From the NCBI RefSeq assembly GCF_039533965.1, contig NZ_BAAAUN010000001.1, positions 1,586,950 through 1,650,949 on the forward strand: DNA of 64,000 bases. Reading direction: 5' to 3'. Positions 26,825 to 35,469 of the stretch are shown one piece after another. The DNA is from Microbacterium luteolum (GTDB lineage: Bacteria > Actinomycetota > Actinomycetes > Actinomycetales > Microbacteriaceae). A program made the position numbers and the translations under genes. The notes under the pieces were generated by a model. It was not told the origin of the DNA. It was given only the letters and a program-made list of their open reading frames with translations, and made no database searches. Every line of letters begins with the position of its first letter. The stretch's first letter is position 1.

Positions 26825-27022
26825 ATGTCCCGCACCGTGCTCCGCGTCTCCGTCACCGCCGGCCTGCTGGTCCTGGGCGTCGTCATCGGGCTGATCTTCC
26901 AGAACGTCTGGCTCGGTCTGCTGCTCGCCGCGATCGTGTGGCTCGGCTGGTTCCTCGGCTACGAGTCGCGACGCGGGAACAACGCCGGCGTCAACGACGA
27001 GGACCACGGGATCGAGCTCTGA
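26825..27022 (+). CDS. Small two-helix membrane protein
   Basis: A 65-residue protein with two hydrophobic helices (about residues 9-27 and 29-47, LGLLLAAIVWLGWFLGYESR) and an acidic tail ending DEDHGIEL. TAGGCT is 6 bp before ATG 26825. I do not recognise the family; the promoter and clean start support a real gene. Confidence 0.7.
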   Translation: MSRTVLRVSVTAGLLVLGVVIGLIFQNVWLGLLLAAIVWLGWFLGYESRRGNNAGVNDEDHGIEL

Positions 27023-27035
27023 TCGCCCGCGTCCG

Positions 27036-27791
27036 TCAGTAGTACACGGCGAGCGGTCCCGAGGGGCCGTCGATCACGTGCACCGGTGTCTCGAAGACGC
27101 GGGTGAGCACGGCATCCGTCATGATCTCCTCCGGTGAACCGAAATCGACCACCGCGCCGTCCTTCATGGCGCAGATGTGATCGGCGTAGTGCCCGGCGAA
27201 GTTCACGTCGTGGAGCACGATGACGATGGTGCGCCCGAGCTCTTCGGCAGCGCGGCGCAGGTGCTTCATCATCTGCACGGCGTGCTTCATGTCGAGATTG
27301 TTCAGCGGTTCGTCCAGCAGCACGAACTCGGTGTCCTGCGCGAGCACCATCGCGACATACGCGCGCTGGCGCTGCCCGCCGGAGAGCTCGTCGAGGTAGC
27401 GCCCCTCCAGGGCGCCCAGGTCGAGGAAGTCGATCGCGCGGCTGATGATCTCCTCGTCCACCCGGTTCAGCCGGCCCTTCGAGTGCGGGAAGCGCCCGAA
27501 GCCGACGAGTTGACGCACCGTGAGCCGGGTGACGAAGTGGTTCTCCTGGCGCAGGATCGAGACCACCTTCGCCAGGTCCTTCGACCTGGTCGAGGCGACG
27601 TCGAGACCCGCGATCTCGATGGCACCGGCATCCATCCCGTTCAGCCGACCGATCATCGTGAGCAGGGTCGACTTGCCGGCGCCGTTCGGACCGATGAGGG
27701 CCGTGATCCCCCCGGCGGGGATCTCCAGGTCGACGGGGCCGATGGCGACCTCGCTGCTGTAGTCCCGCCGGACGCCGTCGAGTGCGATCAC
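27036..27791 (-). CDS. Siderophore ABC transporter ATP-binding protein (FepC/FecE type)
   Basis: A 251-residue ATPase: Walker A GPNGAGKS near residue 35, signature LSGGQRQRAYVAMVLAQD near 136 and Walker B FVLLDEPLNNLD. The sequence resembles FepC-type subunits of ferric siderophore importers. Start GTG 27791 overlaps the permease stop (GTGA). It is the last gene of the iron operon 27036-30862. Confidence 0.92.
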   Translation of the reverse strand: MIALDGVRRDYSSEVAIGPVDLEIPAGGITALIGPNGAGKSTLLTMIGRLNGMDAGAIEIAGLDVASTRSKDLAKVVSILRQENHFVTRLTVRQLVGFGRFPHSKGRLNRVDEEIISRAIDFLDLGALEGRYLDELSGGQRQRAYVAMVLAQDTEFVLLDEPLNNLDMKHAVQMMKHLRRAAEELGRTIVIVLHDVNFAGHYADHICAMKDGAVVDFGSPEEIMTDAVLTRVFETPVHVIDGPSGPLAVYY

Positions 27792-28819
27792 AGCCTGCCC
27801 TTTCTGAGGATGACGATGAGGAAGACGGTGCCGCCGACGAGCTCGATGAGGATCGACACCATCCCCTGCGCGTAGAAGACGTTCTTCATCACGAAGTACG
27901 CGCCGGCGAGGATCGTGAACGCCGTGAGCACGGCCACCGGGAAGATGAGCCGATGGTCGTACGTGTCGGCGAACTGGTAGGCGAGTGTGGCGACGAGGAA
28001 ACCCAGGAACGTCATCGGACCCACGAGTGCGGTCGACGTCGCCATCAGCACGGCGACGAGGAACAGCACGAGGAAGAGTTCGCGCCGGTGATCCAGACCC
28101 AACGAGCGCGCGGCATCCGGACCGAGCGCCATCAGGTTGAGCCTCCGCGAGCGGAACCAGAGCACGACGGATGCCGCGATCACGAGCGGGATCGCCAGCG
28201 GGAGGTACGAGGGGTCGGCGTTCGACACGTTGCCGAACAGGCGGGCCGCGAGCACATCGAACTCGCTCGGTGTGAGGAGGCGCTGCATGAACGTCGACAC
28301 GGCCCCGAGCCCGCCGCCGATCACGATGCCGATCAGCAGTATGATCTGCAGGTTGCCGTAGCGCCCGGAGAGGAGCCACCCGTACAGTGCCACGGCCAGT
28401 CCGACCATGACGGCGACCTGGATCGCGAACTGCCCGACGCCCTGGATAGCGACGAGTCCCGCCACCCCGAACAGGTACACCGTCGAGGTCTGCACCACAC
28501 GGTACAGCGACTCGAATCCCATGATCGACGGGGTGATGATGCGGTTGTTGGTGACGGTCTGGAAGCTGACCGTCGCGACCGCCTGCGCTATGGCGACGAG
28601 CACCATCACGGTGACGTCGGTCGCGCGGTGCTGCGCGATGCGCCAGAACCCGGGCGATCCCGCCGGCATCGGATTGCCCCAGGCGAGCAAGCCGAATCCG
28701 GACCCGACCGCCAGCACGATCAGGATGCCCAGCACGAGCAGACAGCGCCGTCGCGCGCGTGCCGTCGTGAAGGCGCCGGCCGTCCGCGGAAGCACGGCGA
28801 GCGTCGCGCCCTCAGCCAC
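27788..28819 (-). CDS. FecCD-family siderophore ABC permease
   Basis: A 343-residue membrane protein with about nine to ten TM segments and the FecCD pattern, for example QAVATVSFQTVTNNRIITPS near residue 80 and LGPDAARSLGLDHR near 235, the coupling-helix region. It overlaps the second permease gene by 8 bp. The two form a heterodimeric channel. Confidence 0.92.
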   Translation of the reverse strand: MAEGATLAVLPRTAGAFTTARARRRCLLVLGILIVLAVGSGFGLLAWGNPMPAGSPGFWRIAQHRATDVTVMVLVAIAQAVATVSFQTVTNNRIITPSIMGFESLYRVVQTSTVYLFGVAGLVAIQGVGQFAIQVAVMVGLAVALYGWLLSGRYGNLQIILLIGIVIGGGLGAVSTFMQRLLTPSEFDVLAARLFGNVSNADPSYLPLAIPLVIAASVVLWFRSRRLNLMALGPDAARSLGLDHRRELFLVLFLVAVLMATSTALVGPMTFLGFLVATLAYQFADTYDHRLIFPVAVLTAFTILAGAYFVMKNVFYAQGMVSILIELVGGTVFLIVILRKGRL

Positions 28820-29798
28820 GTCGACGCTGCCTGAGCAGGAGGAGGACGAAGACGATCGCGCCCACGACCCCGAGGATCAGGGACACCGGCACCTCGAACG
28901 GCATGATGATGGTGCGGCCGATGATGTCGCAGACCGTGACGATCGCGATGCCGAGCAGGCACACCCACGGCAGATTGCTGCGCAGATCATCGCCCCGCAC
29001 CATCGAGACCACATTCGGCACGATGAGCCCGAGGAAGGGCAGATTGCCGACGACCACCGTGACGACTCCGGTGGTGATGGCGATGAGCACGGTCCCGAGC
29101 AGGATGACCCGGTTGTAGTCCACGCCGACGTTCGTGGCGATCTCCTCGCCGAGTCCCGCGATCGTCAGGCGATCCGCCACGATGAACACGATCACGCCCA
29201 CGATCGCGACGATCCACAGCATCTCGTACTGTCCGCGCATCACCGACGTGAAGCTGCCGGCGAACCAGACCCCGATGATCTGGAGGGAGTTGGTGGCGAG
29301 GGCCAGGTAGGTCGAGACGGCGCCGACCACGGCCCCGAGCATGATCCCCACGATCGGCACGATGAGCGAGGACTTCAGGGCGACGCGGCGGAGGAAGGCG
29401 AAGAACACGAGGGTGCCGACGAAGGCAGCCGCGACGGCGCCGACCATCCGGAGCGTCAGCGACGGGTGCGGGACGAGGATCATCACGGCGAGCAGACCGA
29501 GACCCGCCCACTCCGTGGTGCCGGTCGTGGTCGGCTCGACGAAGCGGTTCTGGGTGAGCAGCTGCATCACAAGCCCGGCCATGGCCATGGCGGCGCCGGC
29601 GAGCACGAGCGCGATCGTGCGCGGCACGCGGGTGATCTGGAACATCTCGCCGCCGTCACCGGCGCCCGCGATGTCGTAGACGCCCGTGAAGAGCGAGATG
29701 ACGAGAAGCGCGGCGACGACGAGCACACCGATGAGCAGCTTCACGTCGAAGAGCCGCCCGGAGGTGCGGGGCGGCGAGGCGAGGTCAGCGGAGGTCAT
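28812..29798 (-). CDS. FecCD-family siderophore ABC permease
   Basis: A 328-residue partner permease. LAGAAMAMAGLVMQLLTQNR, then FVEPTTTGTTEWAGLG, is the conserved FecCD start, and GLGEEIATNVGVDYNRV the coupling region. I take ATG 29798; an in-frame extension of 19 residues is possible but has no hydrophobic or conserved features. It starts 74 bp after the binding-protein gene. Confidence 0.9.
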   Translation of the reverse strand: MTSADLASPPRTSGRLFDVKLLIGVLVVAALLVISLFTGVYDIAGAGDGGEMFQITRVPRTIALVLAGAAMAMAGLVMQLLTQNRFVEPTTTGTTEWAGLGLLAVMILVPHPSLTLRMVGAVAAAFVGTLVFFAFLRRVALKSSLIVPIVGIMLGAVVGAVSTYLALATNSLQIIGVWFAGSFTSVMRGQYEMLWIVAIVGVIVFIVADRLTIAGLGEEIATNVGVDYNRVILLGTVLIAITTGVVTVVVGNLPFLGLIVPNVVSMVRGDDLRSNLPWVCLLGIAIVTVCDIIGRTIIMPFEVPVSLILGVVGAIVFVLLLLRQRRRG

Positions 29799-29872
29799 GA
29801 GGGAGTCCCGAAGCGTCGAGCGGGCGAAGCGGACGTGTCGTCTCGCTTCGCCCACCCGACGACCGGTAGGCG

Positions 29873-30862
29873 TTACTTCGCGTCCTCGAGGGCGTCGGCG
29901 AGGTCGTTGAAGAACGTCGTGTACGTCTGGATGCCCTCGTTCAGGTACGTGTCCGTGGGCATGTAGACGATCTGCTTGTCCTTCACCGCGGTGACGCCGG
30001 CGAGCGCCTCGGAGTTCTCGAGGATCTCGGCTGCCTGCACGTAATCGGGCGTCTCGGCCGCGAACACGGCGTCACGATCGAGGACCAGGATCCAGTCGGG
30101 GTTCGACGCGGCGATCGCCTCGACGGAGATCTCGTCTCCCTGGTGGTCGTCCGTCGCGTCGTCGACCTCGAGCGCCGGGGTGAGGCCGAGGATGTCGTAG
30201 ACCGGGCCGAGCGAGCGGCCGACGGTCGGCGCGAGATAGCCGATCTCACCGCCGGAGGTGTTCACGGCCATGACGGTGTCGGCGTCGTCGTACGCGGCCT
30301 TCGCGCGCTCCACGGCAGCGTCGAACTCGTCGACCAGCTTCTTCGCCTCGTCCTGCTTTCCGAAGATCTCGCCGAGGACGGTGATCTGCCGCTTGAGCTC
30401 CTCGTCGAAGGGCTCACCCTCGCGCGGCTCGAGGTCGATGATGGTGGCATCCGGCACGAGTTCGGCGATGGCCGTGTTGTGCTGGGTGAAGCGCTGGCCG
30501 CTGATGATCAGATCCGGCTCGACCGCCACGACGGCCTCGAGGTTCGGCTCGCTGTGCAGGCCCACGTCGACGATGGCGTCGTCCTTCACATAGGAGACCG
30601 TCTCCGGCATCAGGGCCACGGCGCCGGCGGAGAGCTCCACTCCCCAATCGGACAGCGTCTGGAAGGTGCGGTTGTCGAGGGCCACGACGGATGCCGGAGG
30701 CGTCGCGATCTCGTGTTCGCCCGTGTTGTCCTCGATCGTGACGGATGCCGGTGCAGCTTCCGTCTTCTCGGGTTCGGCAGCCGCGCCTGCGGCGCAGCCG
30801 GCGAGGGCGAGAAGGCCGACGAGGCCGAGACTCGTGGCGGTGAGGGTTCTGGGCACGGACAT
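29873..30862 (-). CDS. Siderophore-binding lipoprotein of ABC importer (FecB/FhuD type)
   Basis: A 329-residue substrate-binding protein with a lipoprotein signal peptide: a basic start MSVPRTLTA, a hydrophobic core and the lipobox LAGC at residues 20-23 (Cys23). The mature part has the periplasmic-binding type III pattern (VVALDNRTFQTLSDWGVEL, LIISGQRFTQHN). It captures a ferric chelate outside the membrane and delivers it to the two permeases. Its promoter overlaps two iron boxes, so it should be repressed by iron. Confidence 0.93.
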   Translation of the reverse strand: MSVPRTLTATSLGLVGLLALAGCAAGAAAEPEKTEAAPASVTIEDNTGEHEIATPPASVVALDNRTFQTLSDWGVELSAGAVALMPETVSYVKDDAIVDVGLHSEPNLEAVVAVEPDLIISGQRFTQHNTAIAELVPDATIIDLEPREGEPFDEELKRQITVLGEIFGKQDEAKKLVDEFDAAVERAKAAYDDADTVMAVNTSGGEIGYLAPTVGRSLGPVYDILGLTPALEVDDATDDHQGDEISVEAIAASNPDWILVLDRDAVFAAETPDYVQAAEILENSEALAGVTAVKDKQIVYMPTDTYLNEGIQTYTTFFNDLADALEDAK

Positions 30863-30921
30863 GGAGAGGCTCCTGTTCTGCGGGATCTGCGCGCACGCGA
30901 CGGGGCGCCGGACGGACGAAG

Positions 30922-30940
30922 TTAGGGTGACCTTGCTTCG
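30922..30940. promoter_or_regulatory. Probable DtxR/IdeR iron box (weak copy)
   Basis: TTAGGGTGACCTTGCTTC resembles the 19-bp TTAGGTTAGGCTAACCTAA consensus, with a good left half and weaker right half. It lies 60 bp upstream of the lipoprotein start and next to the better copy at 30947. Confidence 0.5.
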
Positions 30941-30942
30941 TC

Positions 30943-31731
30943 ATGATTAGGTTAGCCTTACTTTATGAGCGAACGAAATCCGACTTCTCGATCGAGCGTC
31001 GCGGCCTCGATCTGCGCTTCCGCAACGTCACCCTGAGCGCCCGCGAGTGGCTCGCTCCGGACTATGTGCGGGTGCGATTGACGGGCTCCGATCTCGCGGG
31101 CTTCGACTCCCCCGGCTCCGACGACCACATGCGCCTGTTCTTCCCCGCCGGCCCCACGGATTCGGTCGAGGAACTGCGCGCCGCTCCCAGCCGCGAGTAC
31201 ACGCCGCTGGCCTGGGGCGAGGACTGGCTCGACGTCGAGTTCGCGGTCCATGGCGATGCCGGCGTCGCGGCGCCCTGGGCGGCGAAGGCACCGCTCGGCT
31301 CGTCGATCGGCGTCGGCGGCCCGCGCGGATCCGCGGTCCTGGTCGGCACGCCCGGCTCCTGGCTGCTCGCCGGCGACGAGACGGCCATCCCCGCGATCCG
31401 CCGGTTCGCGACGCTCATCCCCACTGGCGCCCCCGCGCGCATCGTGATCGAGACAGTCTCCGCCGGTCGCGAGATCGAGCTCGACGCTCCGGTGGACGTG
31501 GAATGGCTGCACCGCGGCGACGCTCCTTCCGGCTCGGCGCTCATCGCGTTCCTCGAGGCGCTGACCGCTGACGACGCCGTCGGCGAGGATCCGTTCGTCT
31601 TCCTCGCCGCCGAGCAGTCGATCGTGAAGCCGGGCCGGGCGCTCCTCGACCGGTGGGGCGTCGATACGTCGAACGCCGTCGTGAAGGGCTACTGGAAGCG
31701 CGGCCAAGCCGAGTACCACGCCCCGCACTAG
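30943..31731 (+). CDS. Siderophore-interacting protein (FAD-dependent ferric reductase)
   Basis: A ViuB-type flavin reductase that releases iron from siderophores. The FAD part includes YVRVRLTGSDLAGF and SREYTPLAWGEDWLDVEFAVH (RxYTP/T-type motif), then WAAKAPLGSSIGVGGPRG; the C-terminal domain contains LLAGDETAIPAI. The start is uncertain: the family usually begins close to RTKSDFSIERRG, but the only in-frame ATG is at 30943, inside the iron-box region. The ATG at 30964 is in another frame with a stop after 23 codons. Confidence 0.85.
   Translation: MIRLALLYERTKSDFSIERRGLDLRFRNVTLSAREWLAPDYVRVRLTGSDLAGFDSPGSDDHMRLFFPAGPTDSVEELRAAPSREYTPLAWGEDWLDVEFAVHGDAGVAAPWAAKAPLGSSIGVGGPRGSAVLVGTPGSWLLAGDETAIPAIRRFATLIPTGAPARIVIETVSAGREIELDAPVDVEWLHRGDAPSGSALIAFLEALTADDAVGEDPFVFLAAEQSIVKPGRALLDRWGVDTSNAVVKGYWKRGQAEYHAPH
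30947..30965. promoter_or_regulatory. DtxR/IdeR iron box
   Basis: TTAGGTTAGCCTTACTTTA matches most of the DtxR/IdeR consensus (left half TTAGGTTAG is perfect). It sits between the divergent siderophore importer and the siderophore-interacting protein gene. An iron-bound DtxR-type repressor would shut both. Confidence 0.8.
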
Positions 31732-31764
31732 TGCGACGTCCGCGGCCCCTGGAAGACTGGCGGC

Positions 31765-32169
31765 ATGGCACTTCTCGATCACCTGGGCATCACCGTCGAC
31801 GACCTCGAGCGCGGCCGGGCGCAGTTCCACCCTGTTCTCACGGCGCTGGGCTACCGCAGCGGCGGCGAGGACGACCACTCGATCTCGTGGAACAACGGCG
31901 ACGAGACCGAGATCATCCTCTACACGTGGGACGAGGACTCCGGTCCGCATCGACACGGACGCGTCGGATGGCAGCATCTCGCGTGGGCGATGGACACCCG
32001 CGAAGAGGTCGACCGGCTGCACGCGGTGGCCCTCGACGCCGGGTGGACCGCCGTGCGCGAACCCAAGGAGTATCCCCGCTACAGCGACCGGTACTACGCC
32101 TCGTTCGTCGAAGACGCCGACGGCATCCGCATCGAATTCATGTACAACCCTCCGCGCGAGCAGGCTTGA
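31765..32169 (+). CDS. VOC-family (glyoxalase fold) protein
   Basis: A 134-residue protein with two beta-alpha-beta-beta-beta units: LLDHLGITVDDLERGRAQF at the start and YYASFVEDADGIRIEFMYNP at the end. His6 and Glu128 are at expected metal-ligand positions of the fold. Substrate unknown. A weak AAGACT lies 6 bp before ATG 31765. The stop overlaps the next start (TTGA). Confidence 0.85.
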   Translation: MALLDHLGITVDDLERGRAQFHPVLTALGYRSGGEDDHSISWNNGDETEIILYTWDEDSGPHRHGRVGWQHLAWAMDTREEVDRLHAVALDAGWTAVREPKEYPRYSDRYYASFVEDADGIRIEFMYNPPREQA

Positions 32170-32423
32170 CGCCCGGGCGGAGCAGGGCCCGGGATCGTTG
32201 GCTGTTCGCGGGATTGGTCTTCGCTGGCGGAGCGCTCATCGCGCTGGCGATCTGGCTGGACGTCCGCGACGGGGTGCCGTCGATGAGAAGAGGAGACCAA
32301 TCCTGGGAAGCCGTCGTCGTCGGCGGGCTCGGCATCGCTTTTCTCGGCAGTGGTTTGACCGCGCTGTGGCGCGCTCGCAGATCGCGGCGGAGCACCACGA
32401 GAAAGCCGGAGAATCGCCCCTGA
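32166..32423 (+). CDS. Small two-TM membrane protein
   Basis: An 85-residue protein read from TTG 32166, which overlaps the VOC stop (TTGA). Two hydrophobic helices (WLFAGLVFAGGALIALAIWL and AVVVGGLGIAFLGSGLTALW) are separated by a short charged loop, and the tail is strongly basic. Family unknown. The coupling to the VOC gene and clean membrane pattern support it. Confidence 0.6.
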   Translation: MTPGRSRARDRWLFAGLVFAGGALIALAIWLDVRDGVPSMRRGDQSWEAVVVGGLGIAFLGSGLTALWRARRSRRSTTRKPENRP

Positions 32424-32512
32424 TCGACCAGGTGATGGCGGATGCCGCCGGCCTCGTGTCAATCCGGCACACGCTGCGGCAGCTCGTCAACGTGAAGGGC
32501 GACTGACAGGAG

Positions 32513-32546
32513 GGGGCGGGCGGAGTGTTCTCCGCCCGCCCCTTTC
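32513..32546 (+). terminator. Rho-independent terminator
   Basis: A perfect 13-bp stem, GGGGCGGGCGGAG (32513-32525) with CTCCGCCCGCCCC (32530-32542), loop TGTT, followed by TTT. It ends the plus-strand unit beginning at 30943 and lies before the convergent MFS stop at 32587. Confidence 0.8.
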
Positions 32547-32586
32547 CGAGTTCCGTCAGGGAGCTTCGCCTCCGGCGCGGCTGGAC

Positions 32587-34047
32587 TCAGACGGCCGGTG
32601 CCGCCTCGGTATCGACGGCGCGGTCCGTGAAGGCCGCCTTGGGAACGAAGACGAGCAGCACGGCTGCGGCGAGCGCGGTCACGCCGCACACGACCCAGAC
32701 CGTGAAGTAGCCGGCGAGCGACCCCGCCGTGCCCTCTGTCGCACCGGCCGTGGTCGCGACGCCGTTCAGCAGGGCGATGCCGAAGACGCACGACGCGATC
32801 GCGCCTCCGACCGTCTTCACCGAGTTGGTCAGCCCGGTGGCGACACCGGTCTGCGAGGCGGGGGCAGCGGATGCCGCGGCGGCCGGAAGCGCGGCGACCA
32901 GCGCACCGGAGCCGAGTCCCACGATCACCATGTTCGTGATGACCTGGGCGTACTCGTGATGGAACGGCAGGAACAGCAGGAAGCCGATGCCCACGAGCAC
33001 GGACGCTCCCATCAGCGTGATCCGCGGCGACAGCCGTCGGGCGATCGTCGGGAAGAGCAGTGCACCGGTGATCATGGCGACGAGATAGACGCCGATGATG
33101 AGCGAGGTGGCGAATCCGGTCGTCCCGAGTCCGTAGCCGTACACGGTCGGGTCGGTGCGCGCGAAGGTCGACAGCGGCGCCTGCGCGCCGAGAACGCTCA
33201 CCCCGAAGAGCCCGGCGGTCAGGAAGACCGGGCCGAGAGCCGGCGACCGGAACATGCGCACGTCGATCAGCGGGTCGTCGCAGCGCAGCTCCCAGAGCAC
33301 GAAGGGGATGACCAGCAGGAGGCCGAGGAGCACGACGGCCCAGGACCAGGGGTTCACCAGTCCGCCCTCGAGGCGGAGCAGGCTGAGCCCGCCGGTGAAG
33401 CACACGAGGGCCAGCGAGATGAGCACGAGACCGACGGTGTCGAAGATGCCGCCGGTCGGATCCGGCGACTCCTTCACTCCGAAGAGGATCACGAAGAAGC
33501 AGACGACGATGAGCACCGCCGGAACCAGCAGCACGACGGTGAGCGGCAGCACGTCGATGAGTGCTCCGCCCACGAGCGCACCGATGATCGCGCCGCCTTC
33601 GAGAGCGGCAACGAGGAGTCCTGCCGCCTTTGCCGTGATCGACGAGCGTCCCTCCATCCGACGCGACCGCGACCAGATGAGGGCGATCTCCAGCGGGAGC
33701 CACACGACGTAGAACCCCATGAGAGCCCAGGCCGCGAGGAACACGCCGAACGAGTCGGTGAACGGGAGCACGAGGGCAGCCGCGGCGGTGAGGGCCGTCG
33801 AGATCAACAGCATCCTCTTGTGGCCGACCATGTCGCCGAGCTTCGCGAACGCGGGGACGACGAGGGCGGACAGCATGAGCTGAGCTCCCTCGAGCCAGTT
33901 CACGTCGGCGTCGTGGATGCCCAGGTGCCGGGCGATGTCGCTGAGCATCGGCGTGTAATAGCCCTGCAGCACCCCGCTGGTGAACTCGACGAAGGCGAGG
34001 AAACCGACGACGACGGCGAGGGTTCCCAGCGTGCGGGTGCGCGTCAT
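32587..34047 (-). CDS. MFS transporter (DHA2-like, 14 TM)
   Basis: A 486-residue transporter: VEFTSGVLQGYYTPMLSDIA in TM1, LGDMVGHKRMLLISTAL after TM2 (motif A), and 14 hydrophobic segments. ATG 34047 is chosen for GGAGAGG upstream and because it overlaps the stop of the M20 peptidase gene (ATGA). The coupling with a peptidase suggests export linked to peptide or N-acyl amino acid metabolism, but this is only positional. Confidence 0.88.
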   Translation of the reverse strand: MTRTRTLGTLAVVVGFLAFVEFTSGVLQGYYTPMLSDIARHLGIHDADVNWLEGAQLMLSALVVPAFAKLGDMVGHKRMLLISTALTAAAALVLPFTDSFGVFLAAWALMGFYVVWLPLEIALIWSRSRRMEGRSSITAKAAGLLVAALEGGAIIGALVGGALIDVLPLTVVLLVPAVLIVVCFFVILFGVKESPDPTGGIFDTVGLVLISLALVCFTGGLSLLRLEGGLVNPWSWAVVLLGLLLVIPFVLWELRCDDPLIDVRMFRSPALGPVFLTAGLFGVSVLGAQAPLSTFARTDPTVYGYGLGTTGFATSLIIGVYLVAMITGALLFPTIARRLSPRITLMGASVLVGIGFLLFLPFHHEYAQVITNMVIVGLGSGALVAALPAAAASAAPASQTGVATGLTNSVKTVGGAIASCVFGIALLNGVATTAGATEGTAGSLAGYFTVWVVCGVTALAAAVLLVFVPKAAFTDRAVDTEAAPAV

Positions 34048-35453
34048 CCGAGATCCTCTCCTTGCTCGGTTACTGAGCGAGGAGCGCAGCGACGAGTCGA
34101 AGCACACTGTAGCCGTTCGAGAAGAGCGCGATGGAATCGCTCCCCGCGCTCCAGCGCGGCGATCTCGACGCTCTCGTCGACCCCGTGGATCGACGCGCGC
34201 TGCGCGTTCGACATGTCCAGCGGTGCGAAGCGGTAGACCGCCGGCGAGAACCGGTGCAGGTGCCGCGAATCCGTGGCGGCCATCATCACGTAGGGCACCG
34301 CGGGGACCCCGGGGTGGGAGACCTCGAGCGCCTCCGCGAGGAGTGCGAACTGTGCGTTGTCGGTCGGGGACTCCGGTGACGGCTCGCTCGCCTCGACCAC
34401 CTCGACGGCGACGAGCGGATCGCGGATGCGACGACGCACGCGGAACACCGTCTGTCGCGTCGTCTCCCCCAGGGCGATCCGGAGGTTCACCGTGGCCGAT
34501 GCCTGGGATGGAAGCACGTTCGCCGCCGTGCCGCCGGACTGCATGGTCGGCGCGACGGTGGTGCGCACGAGAGCCGCGGGCTCACCGCCGAGCGCGGCGA
34601 ACAGCCGGGCGGTCAGCAGCGGCGCCGAGCCGAGCAGGCGCAGCAGGTGGCGGGCGGGGCCCGGCGTCTGGGCGGCCAGCTGCGTCAGCATCCGTCGGAT
34701 CGCCGTCGAGGCGTGCGGTCGGAACGTGGCGGGTCCGAGCCGGTCGACGGCACGCGCGATGCGCCGCACGGCCGTCAGCGACGGCGGCGCCGAGGCGTGG
34801 CCGCCCTCGCCGCGGGCCGACAGCCGCAGGGTCATCACGCCCTTCTCTCCGACTCCGATCATCGCCGCACGTCCGGGGACGAAGGGCAGCGGCGCGTCGA
34901 CGACCGCGCCGCCCTCGTCGACGACGAGCCAGGGAACGATCCCGCGCTCGCGGAGGACGCGTGCGATCTCCTCTGCCGCACGCCCGTACGTCTCCTCGTT
35001 GCCACCGAAGGAGAGATACACGTCACGCGCCGGGACGAACCCGTCGGCGAGCAGATTCTCGACGGCCTCCAGCACCACGATCAGCGGGCCCTTGTCGTCC
35101 AACGCGCCGCGGCCGTGGACGGAGCCGTCGGCGATCACGCCGTCGAAGGGCGGATGGGTCCAGGCGTCGCTCTCGTCGACCGGGACGACGTCGTAGTGCG
35201 CCATCAGCACGAGCGGGCCGTCGGATGCCCCGCCGCGCCCCGCCCAGCGGAACAGGAGTCCGAAATCCGTATGCCGCTCCAGCCGCAGCTTCTCGTGCGT
35301 GAGCGGATACAGCTCGGCGATGAGGGCGACGAAGTCCTCGAACGGTCCGGACCCGCGTTCCTCGAGCTCGGCCGACACGGTGGGCAGCCGGATCATCTGC
35401 GAGAGCCGGTCGGCGATGCCGGGGCGCACGGTCGCTGTGGTCACAGTCGCCAT
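34044..35453 (-). CDS. M20-family metallopeptidase
   Basis: A 469-residue M20 peptidase/deacylase. Metal and catalytic motifs are MAHYDVVPVD (His and Asp), GRGALDDKG (bridging Asp), and GGNEETYG (general base Glu). The dimerisation lid lies at about residues 200-330 and MMAATDSRHLHR near the end carries the last His. Dipeptides or N-acyl amino acids are likely substrates. ATG 35453 is taken because the 26-residue upstream extension reads through the sigma-factor stop region. Confidence 0.9.
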   Translation of the reverse strand: MATVTTATVRPGIADRLSQMIRLPTVSAELEERGSGPFEDFVALIAELYPLTHEKLRLERHTDFGLLFRWAGRGGASDGPLVLMAHYDVVPVDESDAWTHPPFDGVIADGSVHGRGALDDKGPLIVVLEAVENLLADGFVPARDVYLSFGGNEETYGRAAEEIARVLRERGIVPWLVVDEGGAVVDAPLPFVPGRAAMIGVGEKGVMTLRLSARGEGGHASAPPSLTAVRRIARAVDRLGPATFRPHASTAIRRMLTQLAAQTPGPARHLLRLLGSAPLLTARLFAALGGEPAALVRTTVAPTMQSGGTAANVLPSQASATVNLRIALGETTRQTVFRVRRRIRDPLVAVEVVEASEPSPESPTDNAQFALLAEALEVSHPGVPAVPYVMMAATDSRHLHRFSPAVYRFAPLDMSNAQRASIHGVDESVEIAALERGERFHRALLERLQCASTRRCAPRSVTEQGEDLG

Positions 35454-35469
35454 CGTATCGAGCACCCTC

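Noticed and set aside
32424..32506. Short peptide reading MADAAGLVSIRHTLRQLVNVKGD before the terminator
   Set aside because: Amino-acid pattern looks plausible, but there is no clear ribosome-binding site or overlap to set a start; left unannotated.
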